Of a stretch of 64,000 bases of DNA, positions 38,215-48,102 are shown piece by piece. The notes beneath the pieces are model-generated. The model was not told the DNA's origin and did not search any database. It was given only the letters and a program-made list of their open reading frames with translations. Position 1 is the stretch's first letter; the number at the start of each line of letters is the position of its first letter. Made by a program: the position numbers and the translations under genes. This DNA comes from Moraxella catarrhalis (GTDB lineage: Bacteria; Pseudomonadota; Gammaproteobacteria; Pseudomonadales; Moraxellaceae): positions 226,243 through 290,242 of the forward strand of contig NZ_LWAH01000001.1 in assembly GCF_001632285.1 (NCBI RefSeq), read 5' to 3'.

Positions 38215-39519
38215 ATGACACATATCCGCCCAGCCAATGAAAAATTGTTTAATGATGCCAAACGCCATATTGCAGGCGGTGTAAATTCACCTGTGCGTGC
38301 ATTTGCTGGTGTAGGGGGTGTGCCAGTATTTGTCCAGCGTGCAAAGGGTGCGTATATTTATGATACCGAAAATAACGCCTATATTGACTATGTTGGTTCA
38401 TGGGGTCCGATGATTTTGGGTCATGCACATGATCAAGTCATCGATGCGGTGAAGGCTGCTGCTGAAGATGGCTTGTCTTTTGGAGCACCGACCCCATCTG
38501 AAACAACCATGGCGGATTTGATTTGTCAAATCATCCCAAGTGTTGATTTATTGCGTATGACAAGCTCAGGCACAGAAGCTACCATGAGTGCGATTCGACT
38601 CGCTCGTGGCTATACAGGTCGTGATAAAATTGTCAAATTTGAAGGCTGTTATCATGGGCATTCAGACAGCCTGCTCGTCAAGGCAGGTTCGGGGATGCTA
38701 GATATCGGTGAACCGACATCCAAAGGTGTACCGATTGATTTTGCCAAGCATACTGTCACTTTACCCTATAATGATATCGAGGCATTGACAGCATGTTTTC
38801 ATGAATTTGGTCATGAGCTTGCGTGCGTGATTTTAGAGCCAATCGCAGGCAATATGAACATGATCATTCCAACCCAAGCATTTCATCAAACCTTGCGTCA
38901 ATTATGTACCGAGTACGGTGTGGTGCTGATTTTTGATGAGGTGATGACAGGATTTCGTGTCGGTCTTGGCGGTGCTCAAGTGCATTTTGGCATTACGCCT
39001 GATTTGACAACCTTTGGCAAGATTATTGGTGCAGGATTACCTGTTGGTGCATTTGGCGGTAAGCGTGAAATTATGGAATGCATTGCACCACTTGGGGGCG
39101 TGTACCAAGCAGGCACACTGTCAGGCAATCCTTTGGCAATGCGTGCTGGCAAAGCGATGTTTGATGAGCTGATGGTTGATGGATTTTATGAGACGCTTGG
39201 TCAAAAAACCACATATTTGATTGATGGCTTAAAAGCCGCGGCAGCCAAGCATCAAGTAGCTTTTCAGGCATGTTCGGTAGGCGGTATGTTTGGTATGTTC
39301 TTTTCAGACAGTTTGCCTAAGAATTTTAATGATGTGGCAAATCTTTGCGATGCCCAAAAATTTGCCAAGTTTTTTCATGGTATGTTGGATTTGGGTGTGT
39401 ATCTTGCACCGTCGGCATTTGAAGCGGCATTTATGAGTGCGGCACATACTTATGAAGATTTGGATAAAACCATCCAAGCAGCAGAGCAAGTCTTTTTACA
39501 GCTATCACAAGCGTCATGA
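38215..39519 (+). CDS. hemL: Glutamate-1-semialdehyde 2,1-aminomutase
   Basis: PLP enzyme that converts glutamate-1-semialdehyde to 5-aminolevulinate, the step after HemA. The 434-residue sequence has [10 protein letters not shown], the [15 protein letters not shown] phosphate-binding region, the [10 protein letters not shown] motif and the Schiff-base Lys in [17 protein letters not shown]. Length and motifs are standard. Confidence 0.97.
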   Translation: MTHIRPANEKLFNDAKRHIAGGVNSPVRAFAGVGGVPVFVQRAKGAYIYDTENNAYIDYVGSWGPMILGHAHDQVIDAVKAAAEDGLSFGAPTPSETTMADLICQIIPSVDLLRMTSSGTEATMSAIRLARGYTGRDKIVKFEGCYHGHSDSLLVKAGSGMLDIGEPTSKGVPIDFAKHTVTLPYNDIEALTACFHEFGHELACVILEPIAGNMNMIIPTQAFHQTLRQLCTEYGVVLIFDEVMTGFRVGLGGAQVHFGITPDLTTFGKIIGAGLPVGAFGGKREIMECIAPLGGVYQAGTLSGNPLAMRAGKAMFDELMVDGFYETLGQKTTYLIDGLKAAAAKHQVAFQACSVGGMFGMFFSDSLPKNFNDVANLCDAQKFAKFFHGMLDLGVYLAPSAFEAAFMSAAHTYEDLDKTIQAAEQVFLQLSQAS

Positions 39520-39821
39520 GCGGTATCTTACCCTCAATCGTTAGCGGTATTTTAATAAGGTATGCCCATCTTTTGTATTTGCAATAAAAATCAGTTTGGC
39601 TATTTTTATGTATAAGTCATTATTTTATTTTTATCAATTTTTAAAATGAAAATGATGTTATAAAGGATAGGCACATCTTAGATAAATTGGTCAAAATTCA
39701 CACAAACATTGGTGGGGTATGCAGATGAATTTTATTGTTAAATGGTAAAAAGTCATCTAATCGCACTGCCCATTTACCCATTAGAATGGATTATTTATCT
39801 ATTCTTGACGGAATATTTAGT
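39520..39821 (+). other. Leader region upstream of secA
   Basis: 302 AT-rich bases between hemL and secA. A possible extended -10 TGTTATAAA lies at 39656-39664. The secA frame stays open back to a TTG at 39735, including an ATG at 39786, but the extra 29 residues are not conserved in SecA. I see no SecM-like arrest peptide or terminator. Confidence 0.45.
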
Positions 39822-42623
39822 ATGCTTACAAAAATTATCAGTACAGTCATTGGTACAAAAAACGACCGTGAATTAAAGCGTATGCGTAAAATTGTTACCA
39901 AAATAAACAGTTATGAATCAAGCATTCAATCGTTATCTGATGATGAATTACGCCAAAAAACCGAAGAGTTTAAGCTGCGTCATCAAGCAGGCGAAAGCCT
40001 AGATAAACTCTTGCCTGAGGCGTTTGCTGTTTGTCGTGAGGCGTCTAAGCGTGTCAATGGCATGCGTCATTATGATGTGCAGTTGATTGGTGGCATGGCA
40101 TTGCACGAAGGTAAAATCGCTGAGATGAAAACAGGCGAGGGTAAGACCTTGATGGCGACCTTGGCCATTTATCTAAATGCCATCAGTGGCAAAGGGGTTC
40201 ATGTTGTCACAGTGAATGACTATTTGGCAAACCGTGATGCACAACTAAATCGCCCGTTGTTTGATTTTTTGGGTTTGACAGTTGGTGTGATTTATAGCCA
40301 ACAAGCCCCCCAAGAAAAATTTGCCGCCTATCGAGCTGATATTACTTATGGCACCAATAACGAATACGGTTTTGATTATCTGCGTGATAATATGGTGTTT
40401 AGCCTAAGTGAAAAAAAACAAAGACCATTAAACTATTGTATTATTGATGAAATTGACTCCATTTTAATTGATGAAGCTCGTACTCCGCTCATCATTTCAG
40501 GCCAAGCCGAAGACTCAGCACATCTGTATGCTTTGATTGACAATATCGTTGAGCGATTGGTGCGTTCCAAAGATGAAGAAGATAATAAAAATAATACTGA
40601 TGGCGACTTTTGGATTGATGAAAAAAACCGTACGATTGAGATTAGCGAAAAAGGCTATGAAAAAATCGAAAGCTTTTTGGCGGAAGTCGGTGAGCTTGGC
40701 GAAAATGAAAGCCTATACAGCCCAGCACGATTACCATTATTAGCACATGCACAAGCAGCGATACGCGCACATCATTTATTTGTCAAAAATATTCATTATA
40801 TCGTTCAAGATGGTGAGGTGATCATTGTTGATGAAAATACAGGTCGTACCATGCCAGGTCGACGATGGTCAGATGGTTTACATCAAGCGGTTGAAGCCAA
40901 AGAAGGGGTAGAGATTCAGGCAGAAAACCAAACGATGGCAACCACCACTTTCCAAAATTATTTCCGTCTGTATGATAAATTATCAGGCATGACAGGAACG
41001 GCAGATACTGAAGCTGCTGAACTTAAGTCAACCTATGATTTAGATGTGGTCATCATTCCGACACATCGACCGATTGCACGGATTGATATGGATGACCAGA
41101 TTTTTTTGACCAAGCTTGGCAAATATAAAGGCATCATTCGTGAGATTAAACAAATCACCGAAAAAGGTGCGCCTGTTTTGGTGGGTACTGCGACCATTGA
41201 GGCTTCTGAGGAGCTGTCTTATTTATTAAATCAAGAAGGTATTGCTCATAATGTCTTAAATGCCAAGCAGCACGAGCGTGAGGCAGATATTATCGCACAA
41301 GCAGGTCGTCCTCGTGCGGTGACCATTGCAACCAACATGGCAGGCCGTGGTACAGATATCATTTTGGGTGGTAATTGGCAGGCTGAGCTTGAAACACATG
41401 AAGTCATCACCGATGAGATGCGTCGTGAGGCACTCACAGCTTGGCAGGCACGCCATGATGAGGTGTTGGCAGCAGGTGGCTTACATATCATTGGTTCTGA
41501 GCGTCATGAATCACGCCGTATTGATAATCAGCTGCGTGGACGGGCAGGGCGACAGGGCGACCCTGGGCAATCACGATTCTTTTTATCGCTTGAAGATGAT
41601 TTGATGCGTATTTTTGCAGGCGATCGTATTACCAGTATGTTTCGTGCAGTGGGCTTAAAAGAAGATGAAGCCATTGAGCATAAGATGGTTTCTCGTGCAA
41701 TTGAAAACGCTCAAGGCAAGGTTGAAGCTCGAGATTTTGATGCCCGTAAAAGCTTGCTTAAGTATGATGACATTGCCAATGAACAACGCAAGGTCATCTA
41801 TTCACAACGAGATGATTTATTGGCAGAGATGGATTTGCAAGCAGGTATTCAGGCGATGCACCATGAAGTATATCACGCCTTAATCAATCAATTTGTTCCG
41901 CCTGGCTCTATCGATGACCAATGGAATATTGATGGGTTAGAAGATGAAATCGAAGAGGCGTTTCGTTTTGATATGCCAATTAATGATTGGCTTGATGCTG
42001 ATCGTCGTTTGGATGAAGAGGGTCTTCGTGCCAAAATCATCGAAACTGCCATTGAGCGTTACCAGACTCGTCGTGAGCAAATGGGCGAACAAACAGCCGC
42101 CCAGCTTGAACGCCATTTTATGCTAACAAGCCTAGATAGGCATTGGAAAGAGCATTTAACCCAAATGGATCAGCTCAGAAAAGGCATTCATCTGCGTAGC
42201 TATGCCCAAAAAAATCCAGAACAAGAATATAAGCGTGAATCATTTGAGCTATTTCAATCGATGCTTGGTGCGATTAAGTCAGATTTGATTCAAGATTTGG
42301 CGCGTGTACATGTGCCAACGCCTGAAGAGCTTGCCGCCTTAGAAGAACAGCGTCGCCAGCAGGCCGAACAAATGCGTATGATGTTTGAGCAGCAGCAGGC
42401 ACAGCTTGACGATGCTCAAAGTTTGGATAATCGCCCTGCTGAAGAAACACCACGCCCATTGGGTCGTATGACAGTGACTTTAGGCACTACTTCTGTGGCA
42501 CATAAAGCGGCTGATACAACAACGGATGAGGCATTGGTGATTCCCAAAAATACCCATCGTAATGCACCTTGCCCTTGCGGTTCTGGTCTGAAATATAAAC
42601 AATGCCATGGCAAACTAAGCTAG
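39822..42623 (+). CDS. secA: Protein translocase ATPase SecA
   Basis: Motor ATPase that drives preproteins through SecYEG. The 933-residue protein shows Walker [12 protein letters not shown], the DEAD-like box [21 protein letters not shown], helicase motif [26 protein letters not shown], and a C-terminal zinc-binding tail [14 protein letters not shown] that contacts SecB. I chose ATG 39822 because it gives the standard N-terminus [20 protein letters not shown]. Confidence 0.97.
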   Translation: MLTKIISTVIGTKNDRELKRMRKIVTKINSYESSIQSLSDDELRQKTEEFKLRHQAGESLDKLLPEAFAVCREASKRVNGMRHYDVQLIGGMALHEGKIAEMKTGEGKTLMATLAIYLNAISGKGVHVVTVNDYLANRDAQLNRPLFDFLGLTVGVIYSQQAPQEKFAAYRADITYGTNNEYGFDYLRDNMVFSLSEKKQRPLNYCIIDEIDSILIDEARTPLIISGQAEDSAHLYALIDNIVERLVRSKDEEDNKNNTDGDFWIDEKNRTIEISEKGYEKIESFLAEVGELGENESLYSPARLPLLAHAQAAIRAHHLFVKNIHYIVQDGEVIIVDENTGRTMPGRRWSDGLHQAVEAKEGVEIQAENQTMATTTFQNYFRLYDKLSGMTGTADTEAAELKSTYDLDVVIIPTHRPIARIDMDDQIFLTKLGKYKGIIREIKQITEKGAPVLVGTATIEASEELSYLLNQEGIAHNVLNAKQHEREADIIAQAGRPRAVTIATNMAGRGTDIILGGNWQAELETHEVITDEMRREALTAWQARHDEVLAAGGLHIIGSERHESRRIDNQLRGRAGRQGDPGQSRFFLSLEDDLMRIFAGDRITSMFRAVGLKEDEAIEHKMVSRAIENAQGKVEARDFDARKSLLKYDDIANEQRKVIYSQRDDLLAEMDLQAGIQAMHHEVYHALINQFVPPGSIDDQWNIDGLEDEIEEAFRFDMPINDWLDADRRLDEEGLRAKIIETAIERYQTRREQMGEQTAAQLERHFMLTSLDRHWKEHLTQMDQLRKGIHLRSYAQKNPEQEYKRESFELFQSMLGAIKSDLIQDLARVHVPTPEELAALEEQRRQQAEQMRMMFEQQQAQLDDAQSLDNRPAEETPRPLGRMTVTLGTTSVAHKAADTTTDEALVIPKNTHRNAPCPCGSGLKYKQCHGKLS

Positions 42624-42699
42624 TTGTTATCGGCGGTGATAAATTTTGGTTGTTGGGCATTTGGGTATATCGCTAAGATTAGAGCTTTATAAAAAACTG

Positions 42700-42708
42700 T
42701 GCTATACT
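42700..42708 (+). promoter_or_regulatory. Probable extended -10 of the lipoprotein gene before lnt
   Basis: TGCTATACT fits TGnTATAAT with one change; a weak TTAGAG lies 18 bases upstream of the hexamer. Confidence 0.5.
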
Positions 42709-42792
42709 AAGCTAATTGTAAACCACTCTCATTTAAAGGATGTATTGCTTCCTGAGTTTGGCTATTGACTTAACCAGTGAGGGAATAACCCC

Positions 42793-43086
42793 ATGAAAAA
42801 ACTCATTTGGCAAGCGTTAGCATTGTCAGCTATGATTGTACTGTCTGCTTGTGCCCAAAAAACCAAAGAGGCAACCGCCAAGCCTGTTGAAGAAAAAGAA
42901 GTGCCTATGTCGGCTGAACCTGCCGAGCCAATGATCGTTGTACCGAGCGATTCGTCTTCATCGATTGAGCAGGTAGTACCTGAAGCATTTGCTGAAGGCG
43001 ATAGCACCCAAATCGCTGAAGTGATAGAGATTGATGAGACCGCCAAAACTGCCACTCAGGATGCCGAAGTCCAAGAAGGGCAATAA
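42793..43086 (+). CDS. Small acidic predicted lipoprotein, unknown function
   Basis: 97 residues with signal ending LSAC (acceptor Cys20). The mature part is Glu/Ala/Pro/Ser-rich and low-complexity (ATAKPVEEKEVPMSAEPAEP). I recognise no domain. lnt, the enzyme that adds the third acyl chain to such lipoproteins, follows 135 bases later; that may be chance. Resembles the 95-residue lipoprotein at 31.1 kb in size and composition. Confidence 0.78.
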   Translation: MKKLIWQALALSAMIVLSACAQKTKEATAKPVEEKEVPMSAEPAEPMIVVPSDSSSSIEQVVPEAFAEGDSTQIAEVIEIDETAKTATQDAEVQEGQ

Positions 43087-43221
43087 CAAGCTCTTAACAT
43101 GGCTAAATGACCTAACTATTTTAATCACCCAGCCCAATGTATCATGGGCGTGAGGTGATTTAATTTCATTAACAGACCCGCTCACTTCTCACACTTTTAC
43201 TATGAAATCTTAGCTTGTCAT

Positions 43222-44808
43222 ATGCGAACCGCTACCAATTCTATCCGACCCAAGACCACCACTCGCCAGTTGCCATTACCGATATCGGTGATGGCGGCTT
43301 TGTCTGCTGGTGCAATGTTTAGTTTGGCACTTGCGCCTTATTTTATTATCCCCATTGCAGTTCTCTCACCAATGCTGTTGTATGCACTGTTAAAAAAGTG
43401 CGATAGCCCTAAGCGGGCCTTTTGGTTGGGTGAGTTCTACGGATTTGGGACTTGGGTGGTTGGTACATTTTGGCTATATCACTCCATTCACTACTATGGC
43501 GGCGTACCAAGTTGGGCTGCACTTGTATTAATTGGGGCAATGTCGCTGATTATGGGGCTGTTTCATGCCTTGATGGCATGGGCATTTGTTCGATTTAGTG
43601 CCAAACAGCCGATATCTTTTGCAGGATTTTGGATACTTCAAGAATGGCTAAAAACTTGGGTTTTATCAGGATTTCCTTGGCTTTTTGTGGGGTATGCATT
43701 TACAGATGTCAGTTGGCTAAATGGCATTGCACCGATTTTTGGGGTATTTGGCTTATCGTTTTTAGCGGTATTTATTGGGGCGGCTGTGATTGAGCTGTTT
43801 TATCGTAATATTGGGCATATTATGATTGGCGGTATTTTAACAACTGCTGTTGTCATGATTTCATTGATAGGGGTAAATTGGACAAAGCCAACAGGTAAAC
43901 TGACTTCCGTTTCACTCATCCAAGGCAATATTCCACAAGACCTAAAATGGCAAGAGGGTTTTGGTATACAAACCTTGGGGATTTATGCAGGATTATCACA
44001 ATCTGAATGGGGGCGTGATTTGGTGGTTTGGCCAGAGGCTGCCATTCCGCTATTTCAAGACGAAGCCAGCGACCACATCAATGCTCTAGCAAAACAGGCA
44101 AACGCTGATGGCAGTGCATGGATAACGGGCATTATGTATCGCAAGACACCAAGCGATGCCTCAAATCAGGCAGAATTTTATAACAGTGTGATGTTATACG
44201 ATGCCAATCAAGTATCAGTTTATAAAAAACAACAGCTTGTACCATTTGGTGAATATATACCATTTGGTGGTTTGTTGGATATTTTACCAGGGCTTGAGGG
44301 TGTCGCTAGCCTAAGCCGTGGCGATGATAAGCAACCACCGCTCAAATTGGGCGGCGGCGTGGGCGATACGATTGGTGCGGCAATTTGTTATGAGGTGGCA
44401 TATCCTGAGACGACGCGTAAAAATGCACTTGGCAGTAATTTTTTATTAACCGTCTCAAACGATGCTTGGTTTGGTACAACAGCAGGTCCTTTGCAGCATT
44501 TACAAATGGTGCAAATGCGAAGCTTGGAGACGGGGCGATGGTTTGTGCGTGCAACAAACAACGGAGTGACTGCATTAATTGACCATCAAGGACGGATTAT
44601 CAAGCAGATACCGCAGTTTCAGCGAGATATTTTGCGAGGTGATGTACCCAGTTATGTTGGACGCACGCCTTATATGGTTTGGGGGCATTATCCCATGTTG
44701 GGGTTTTCTTTGGTGCTGATTTTTCTTAGTATCATGGCAAAGAAAATGAAAAATACCACCGCCAAACGAGAAAAATTTTATACCGCTGATGGTGTGGTAG
44801 ACCGCTGA
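43222..44808 (+). CDS. lnt: Apolipoprotein N-acyltransferase
   Basis: Inner-membrane enzyme that N-acylates the lipid-modified Cys of lipoproteins, preparing them for Lol export. The 528 residues have an N-terminal membrane domain of about six segments and a periplasmic nitrilase-like domain with the triad Glu in VVWPEAAIP, Lys in VYKKQQLVPFGEY and Cys in AAICYEVAYPE, then a last membrane segment (about 490-510). In many relatives corC lies just upstream; here it is 6 kb away. Confidence 0.95.
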   Translation: MRTATNSIRPKTTTRQLPLPISVMAALSAGAMFSLALAPYFIIPIAVLSPMLLYALLKKCDSPKRAFWLGEFYGFGTWVVGTFWLYHSIHYYGGVPSWAALVLIGAMSLIMGLFHALMAWAFVRFSAKQPISFAGFWILQEWLKTWVLSGFPWLFVGYAFTDVSWLNGIAPIFGVFGLSFLAVFIGAAVIELFYRNIGHIMIGGILTTAVVMISLIGVNWTKPTGKLTSVSLIQGNIPQDLKWQEGFGIQTLGIYAGLSQSEWGRDLVVWPEAAIPLFQDEASDHINALAKQANADGSAWITGIMYRKTPSDASNQAEFYNSVMLYDANQVSVYKKQQLVPFGEYIPFGGLLDILPGLEGVASLSRGDDKQPPLKLGGGVGDTIGAAICYEVAYPETTRKNALGSNFLLTVSNDAWFGTTAGPLQHLQMVQMRSLETGRWFVRATNNGVTALIDHQGRIIKQIPQFQRDILRGDVPSYVGRTPYMVWGHYPMLGFSLVLIFLSIMAKKMKNTTAKREKFYTADGVVDR

Positions 44809-45221
44809 ATTGTGCCACTTTGGGCGTTAGAGCATGAGCAAGATTAGGCGTTGGGTGAGCTTTGGTTGTATCACTCATCAGCCTACCCGAAACCTGCCAA
44901 ACATCACCGCCCAAAACCTAAACATACAATGGCTAAAAATATCAGAAAATAACTTGCTGTATTGTAAATTCTTATGTTATCATGTGATAATAATTATCAT
45001 TAGTACCAAGATATCCATTACTAAACTTCATCCCCCATCTTAACAGTTACCAAGCGGTGAGCGGATTGTCCGATTGACAGCAAGCTTAGCATAACGGCAT
45101 CGGCTGATTGTCTTTTTGCCTTGTTGTGTGTTTGTGGGAGTTGATTGTACTTACCTTAGTGGTGGATGCTTGGGCTGATTTAATAAAGCGGTCTTCATAA
45201 CACACCAAACGAGATATCACC
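44809..45221 (+). other. Intergenic region between lnt and lbpB
   Basis: 413 bases containing the Fur-box promoter listed separately, then a leader of about 220 bases before lbpB. A 69-codon open frame (44834-45043) has no ribosome site and odd composition, so I do not call it. No terminator for lnt is clear. Confidence 0.6.
44962..44999 (+). promoter_or_regulatory. Fur-box promoter of the lbp locus
   Basis: TGATAATAATTATCA at 44985-44999 is a perfect 7-1-7 inverted repeat equal to the core Fur-box consensus TGATAATnATTATCA. It overlaps a candidate -10 (TGATAA or GATAAT) placed 17-18 bases after TTGTAA at 44962. Fur with iron would block this promoter, giving lbpB-lbpA-slam expression under iron limitation. 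Confidence 0.82.
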
Positions 45222-47918
45222 ATGAGTACTGTCAAAACCCCCCATATTTTCTACCAAAAACGCACCCTTAGCCTTGCCATCGCCAGTATTTTTGCTGCCG
45301 TGGTGATGATAGGTTGCCGCTCTGATGACATCAGCGTCAATGCACCCAATGTTACCCAACTGCCCCAAGGCACGGTTTCACCAACGCCGAACACAGGTCA
45401 TGACAACGCCAATAACGCCAACAATCAGGGCAACAACACGGATAACAGCACCAGCACAACTGACCCAAATGGCGATAACAACCAACTGACACAAGCACAA
45501 AAAACTGCCGCCGCCGCAGGGTTTTTTGTGATGGGTAAAATTCGTGATACCAGCCCAAAAAATGACCCAGATTATAGCAATGATTTAAAACAGCAGTGGC
45601 TGGGCAAATTATATGTTGGTATTGATGCCCATCGCCCAGATGGCATCGGAAAAGGTACAAACTTGCGTCAGCCCATCACCGCCAATGACATCAAACCCTT
45701 GTATTTTAACAAATTCCCTGCATTGTCTGATTTGCACTTAGACAGTGAACGCCATCGTTTTGACCCCAAAAAGCTAAATACCATTAAAGTGTATGGTTAT
45801 GGCAACTTAACAACACCTTCCAACAACAACACTCACATCAATCATCAGCAAGCTGATAATAAGAAAAATAACAAGCCTGTTGACCCTTATGAAAATATCC
45901 GTTTTGGATATCTTGAACTACAAGGAAGCAGCCTGACCCAAAAAAATGCCGATACTCAAAATGACCAAGACCGCATTCCCAAACCCATGCCCATTTTGTT
46001 TTATCATGGAGAAAATGCCAGCAGCCAGCTGCCCAGTGCTGGTAAATTTAACTACACAGGCAACTGGCTGTACCTAAGTGATGTCAAAAAACGCCCTGCC
46101 CTTTCAGCAGCAGATGATCGAGTGGGGGTCTATCTCAATGCCAGTGGCAAAGCCAACGAGGGCGATGTCGTCAGTGCCGCCCACATTTATCTAAACGGCT
46201 TTCAATATAAGCACACGCCTGCCACTTATCAGGTGGATTTTGACACAAACTCATTAACAGGCAAGCTGTCCTATTATGACAATCCCAATCAGCAAAATAA
46301 TAAAGGCGAATATCTCAAAAGCCAATTTGACACTACCAAAAAAGTCAATGAAACCGATGTGTATCAAATTGATGCCAAAATCAACGGTAACCGCTTTGTC
46401 GGTACAGCCAAATCTTTGATTGATGATAACACCAATACCGCACCTTTTGTTAAAGAGCTGTTCTCCAAAAAAGCCAACCCCAATAACCCAAACCCTAATT
46501 CAGACACGCTAGAAGGCGGATTTTATGGTGAGTCGGGCGATGAGCTGGCGGGTAAATTTTTATCCAATGACAACGCAACTTTTGTGGTCTTTGGTGGTAA
46601 ACGAGACAAAACAGACAAACCTGTCGCCACAAAAACGGTGTATTTTAGTGCAGGCTTTGAAAAACCCAGCACCAGTTTTGTGGATAATGAAACGATTGGT
46701 GGAATCATTGATAAAGCAAAGTTAAATGATAAAATCAATGAACAAATTGATGATGGTGATATTCCTACCAGTGATGAACGCTATAATGAATTTCCTTGGG
46801 GCGAAAAAAAAGCAGAGTTCACCAAAAAAGTTGGCAGCAGCACCCAAGTCGTGCCAGCTTATTTTGGGCAACATGATAAATTTTATTTTAATGGCAACTA
46901 TTATGACCTATCAGCCAGTCGTGTTGATAAATTAGCCCCTGCCGATGCTGTCAAAGCCAACCAATCCATTAAAGAAAAATACCCTAATGCCACACTAAAT
47001 AAGGACAACCAAGTTACCGCCATCGTGCTACAAGAAGCCAAAGATAATAAGCCTTATACCGCCATTCGTGCCAAAAGCTATCAGCACATCAGTTTTGGCG
47101 AGACGCTGTATAACGATGCCAACCAAACCCCAACACGCAGTTATTTTGTGCAAGGCGGTAGGGCAGATACCAGCACAACTTTGCCCCAGGCAGGTAAATT
47201 CACTTACAACGGTCTTTGGGCAGGCTACCTGACCCAAAAAAAGGACAAAGGTTATAGCGATAATGCAGAAACCATCAAGGAAAAAGGTCATCCAGGTTAT
47301 CTGTTAACCGAAAACTTCACCCCAGAAGATGATGACGATGATTTGACCGCATCTGATGATTCACAAGATGATAATACACATGGCGATGATGATTTGATTG
47401 CATCTGATGATTCACAAGATGATGACGCAGATGGCGATGACGATTCAGATGATTTGGGTGATGGTGCAGATGATGACGCCGCAGGCAAAGTGTATCATGC
47501 AGGTAATATTCGCCCTGAATTTGAAAACAAATACTTGCCCATTAATGAGCCTACTCATGAAAAAACCTTTGCCCTAGATGGTAAAAATAAAGCTAAGTTT
47601 GAAGTGGATTTTAACACCAACAGCCTAACTGGTAAATTAAACGATGAGAGAGGTGATATCGTCTTTGATATCAAAAATGGCAAAATTGATGGCACAGGAT
47701 TTACCGCCAAAGCCGATGTGCCAAACTATCGTGAAGAAGTGGGTAACAACCAAGGTGGCGGTTTCTTATACAACATCAAAGATATTGATGTTAAGGGACA
47801 ATTTTTTGGTACAAATGGCGAAGAGTTGGCAGGACAGTTACATCATGACAAAGGCGATGGCATCAATGACACCGCCGAAAAAGCAGGGGCTGTCTTTGGG
47901 GCTGTTAAAGATAAATAA
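45222..47918 (+). CDS. lbpB: Lactoferrin-binding protein B, surface lipoprotein
   Basis: Surface lipoprotein partner of LbpA in iron uptake from host lactoferrin; it also binds cationic lactoferrin peptides. The 898-residue precursor has a long N-terminal region and a signal ending MIGC (acceptor Cys32), then an Asn/Thr-rich disordered anchor. Two TbpB/LbpB-like lobes follow: repeated handle-and-barrel motifs such as FNYTGNWLYL / FTYNGLWAGYL, VDFDTNSLTGKLSYYD / VDFNTNSLTGKLNDE, and GGFYGESGDELAGKF / GQFFGTNGEELAGQL. A run of Asp in the C-lobe (about 703-752) is the acidic patch that separates LbpB from TbpB. The ribosome site is weak. lbpA follows after 184 bases. Confidence 0.93.
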   Translation: MSTVKTPHIFYQKRTLSLAIASIFAAVVMIGCRSDDISVNAPNVTQLPQGTVSPTPNTGHDNANNANNQGNNTDNSTSTTDPNGDNNQLTQAQKTAAAAGFFVMGKIRDTSPKNDPDYSNDLKQQWLGKLYVGIDAHRPDGIGKGTNLRQPITANDIKPLYFNKFPALSDLHLDSERHRFDPKKLNTIKVYGYGNLTTPSNNNTHINHQQADNKKNNKPVDPYENIRFGYLELQGSSLTQKNADTQNDQDRIPKPMPILFYHGENASSQLPSAGKFNYTGNWLYLSDVKKRPALSAADDRVGVYLNASGKANEGDVVSAAHIYLNGFQYKHTPATYQVDFDTNSLTGKLSYYDNPNQQNNKGEYLKSQFDTTKKVNETDVYQIDAKINGNRFVGTAKSLIDDNTNTAPFVKELFSKKANPNNPNPNSDTLEGGFYGESGDELAGKFLSNDNATFVVFGGKRDKTDKPVATKTVYFSAGFEKPSTSFVDNETIGGIIDKAKLNDKINEQIDDGDIPTSDERYNEFPWGEKKAEFTKKVGSSTQVVPAYFGQHDKFYFNGNYYDLSASRVDKLAPADAVKANQSIKEKYPNATLNKDNQVTAIVLQEAKDNKPYTAIRAKSYQHISFGETLYNDANQTPTRSYFVQGGRADTSTTLPQAGKFTYNGLWAGYLTQKKDKGYSDNAETIKEKGHPGYLLTENFTPEDDDDDLTASDDSQDDNTHGDDDLIASDDSQDDDADGDDDSDDLGDGADDDAAGKVYHAGNIRPEFENKYLPINEPTHEKTFALDGKNKAKFEVDFNTNSLTGKLNDERGDIVFDIKNGKIDGTGFTAKADVPNYREEVGNNQGGGFLYNIKDIDVKGQFFGTNGEELAGQLHHDKGDGINDTAEKAGAVFGAVKDK
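47337..47438 (+). repeat. Two 51-base tandem units coding an Asp-rich repeat in lbpB
   Basis: Adjacent in-frame units encode DDLTASDDSQDDNTHGD and DDLIASDDSQDDDADGD. A unit gain or loss keeps frame, so the acidic patch can change length between strains. Confidence 0.9.
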
Positions 47919-47964
47919 AGCCCCCCTTCATCATCGTTTAGTCGCTTGACCGACAGTTGATGAC

Positions 47965-48062
47965 GCCCTTGGCAATGTCTTAAAACAGCACTTTGAAACA
48001 GTGCCTTGGGCGAATTCTTGGATAAATGCACCAGATTTGCCTTGGGCTAATATCTTGATAAA
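47965..48062 (+). repeat. Degenerate ~36-base direct repeats between lbpB and lbpA
   Basis: GCCTTGGGCGAATTCTTGGATAAA (48003-48026; shown as related to, not identical with) and the copy at 48039-48062 share their first nine bases and TTG-ATAAA end, 36 bases apart. A weaker third copy begins at 47965. The stretch also stays open in one frame to TAG just before lbpA, without a start codon, so it may be a gene remnant. Confidence 0.55.
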
Positions 48063-48102
48063 ACATCGCCATAAAATAGAAAATAAAGTTTAGGATTTTT
48101 TT

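Noticed and set aside
44834..45043. 69-codon open frame between lnt and lbpB
   Set aside because: It overlaps the Fur box and promoter, has no ribosome site and has the composition of non-coding AT-rich sequence.
47918..47930. Run of six C after lbpB as a slipped-strand tract
   Set aside because: Too short, and outside both the coding sequence and the promoter.
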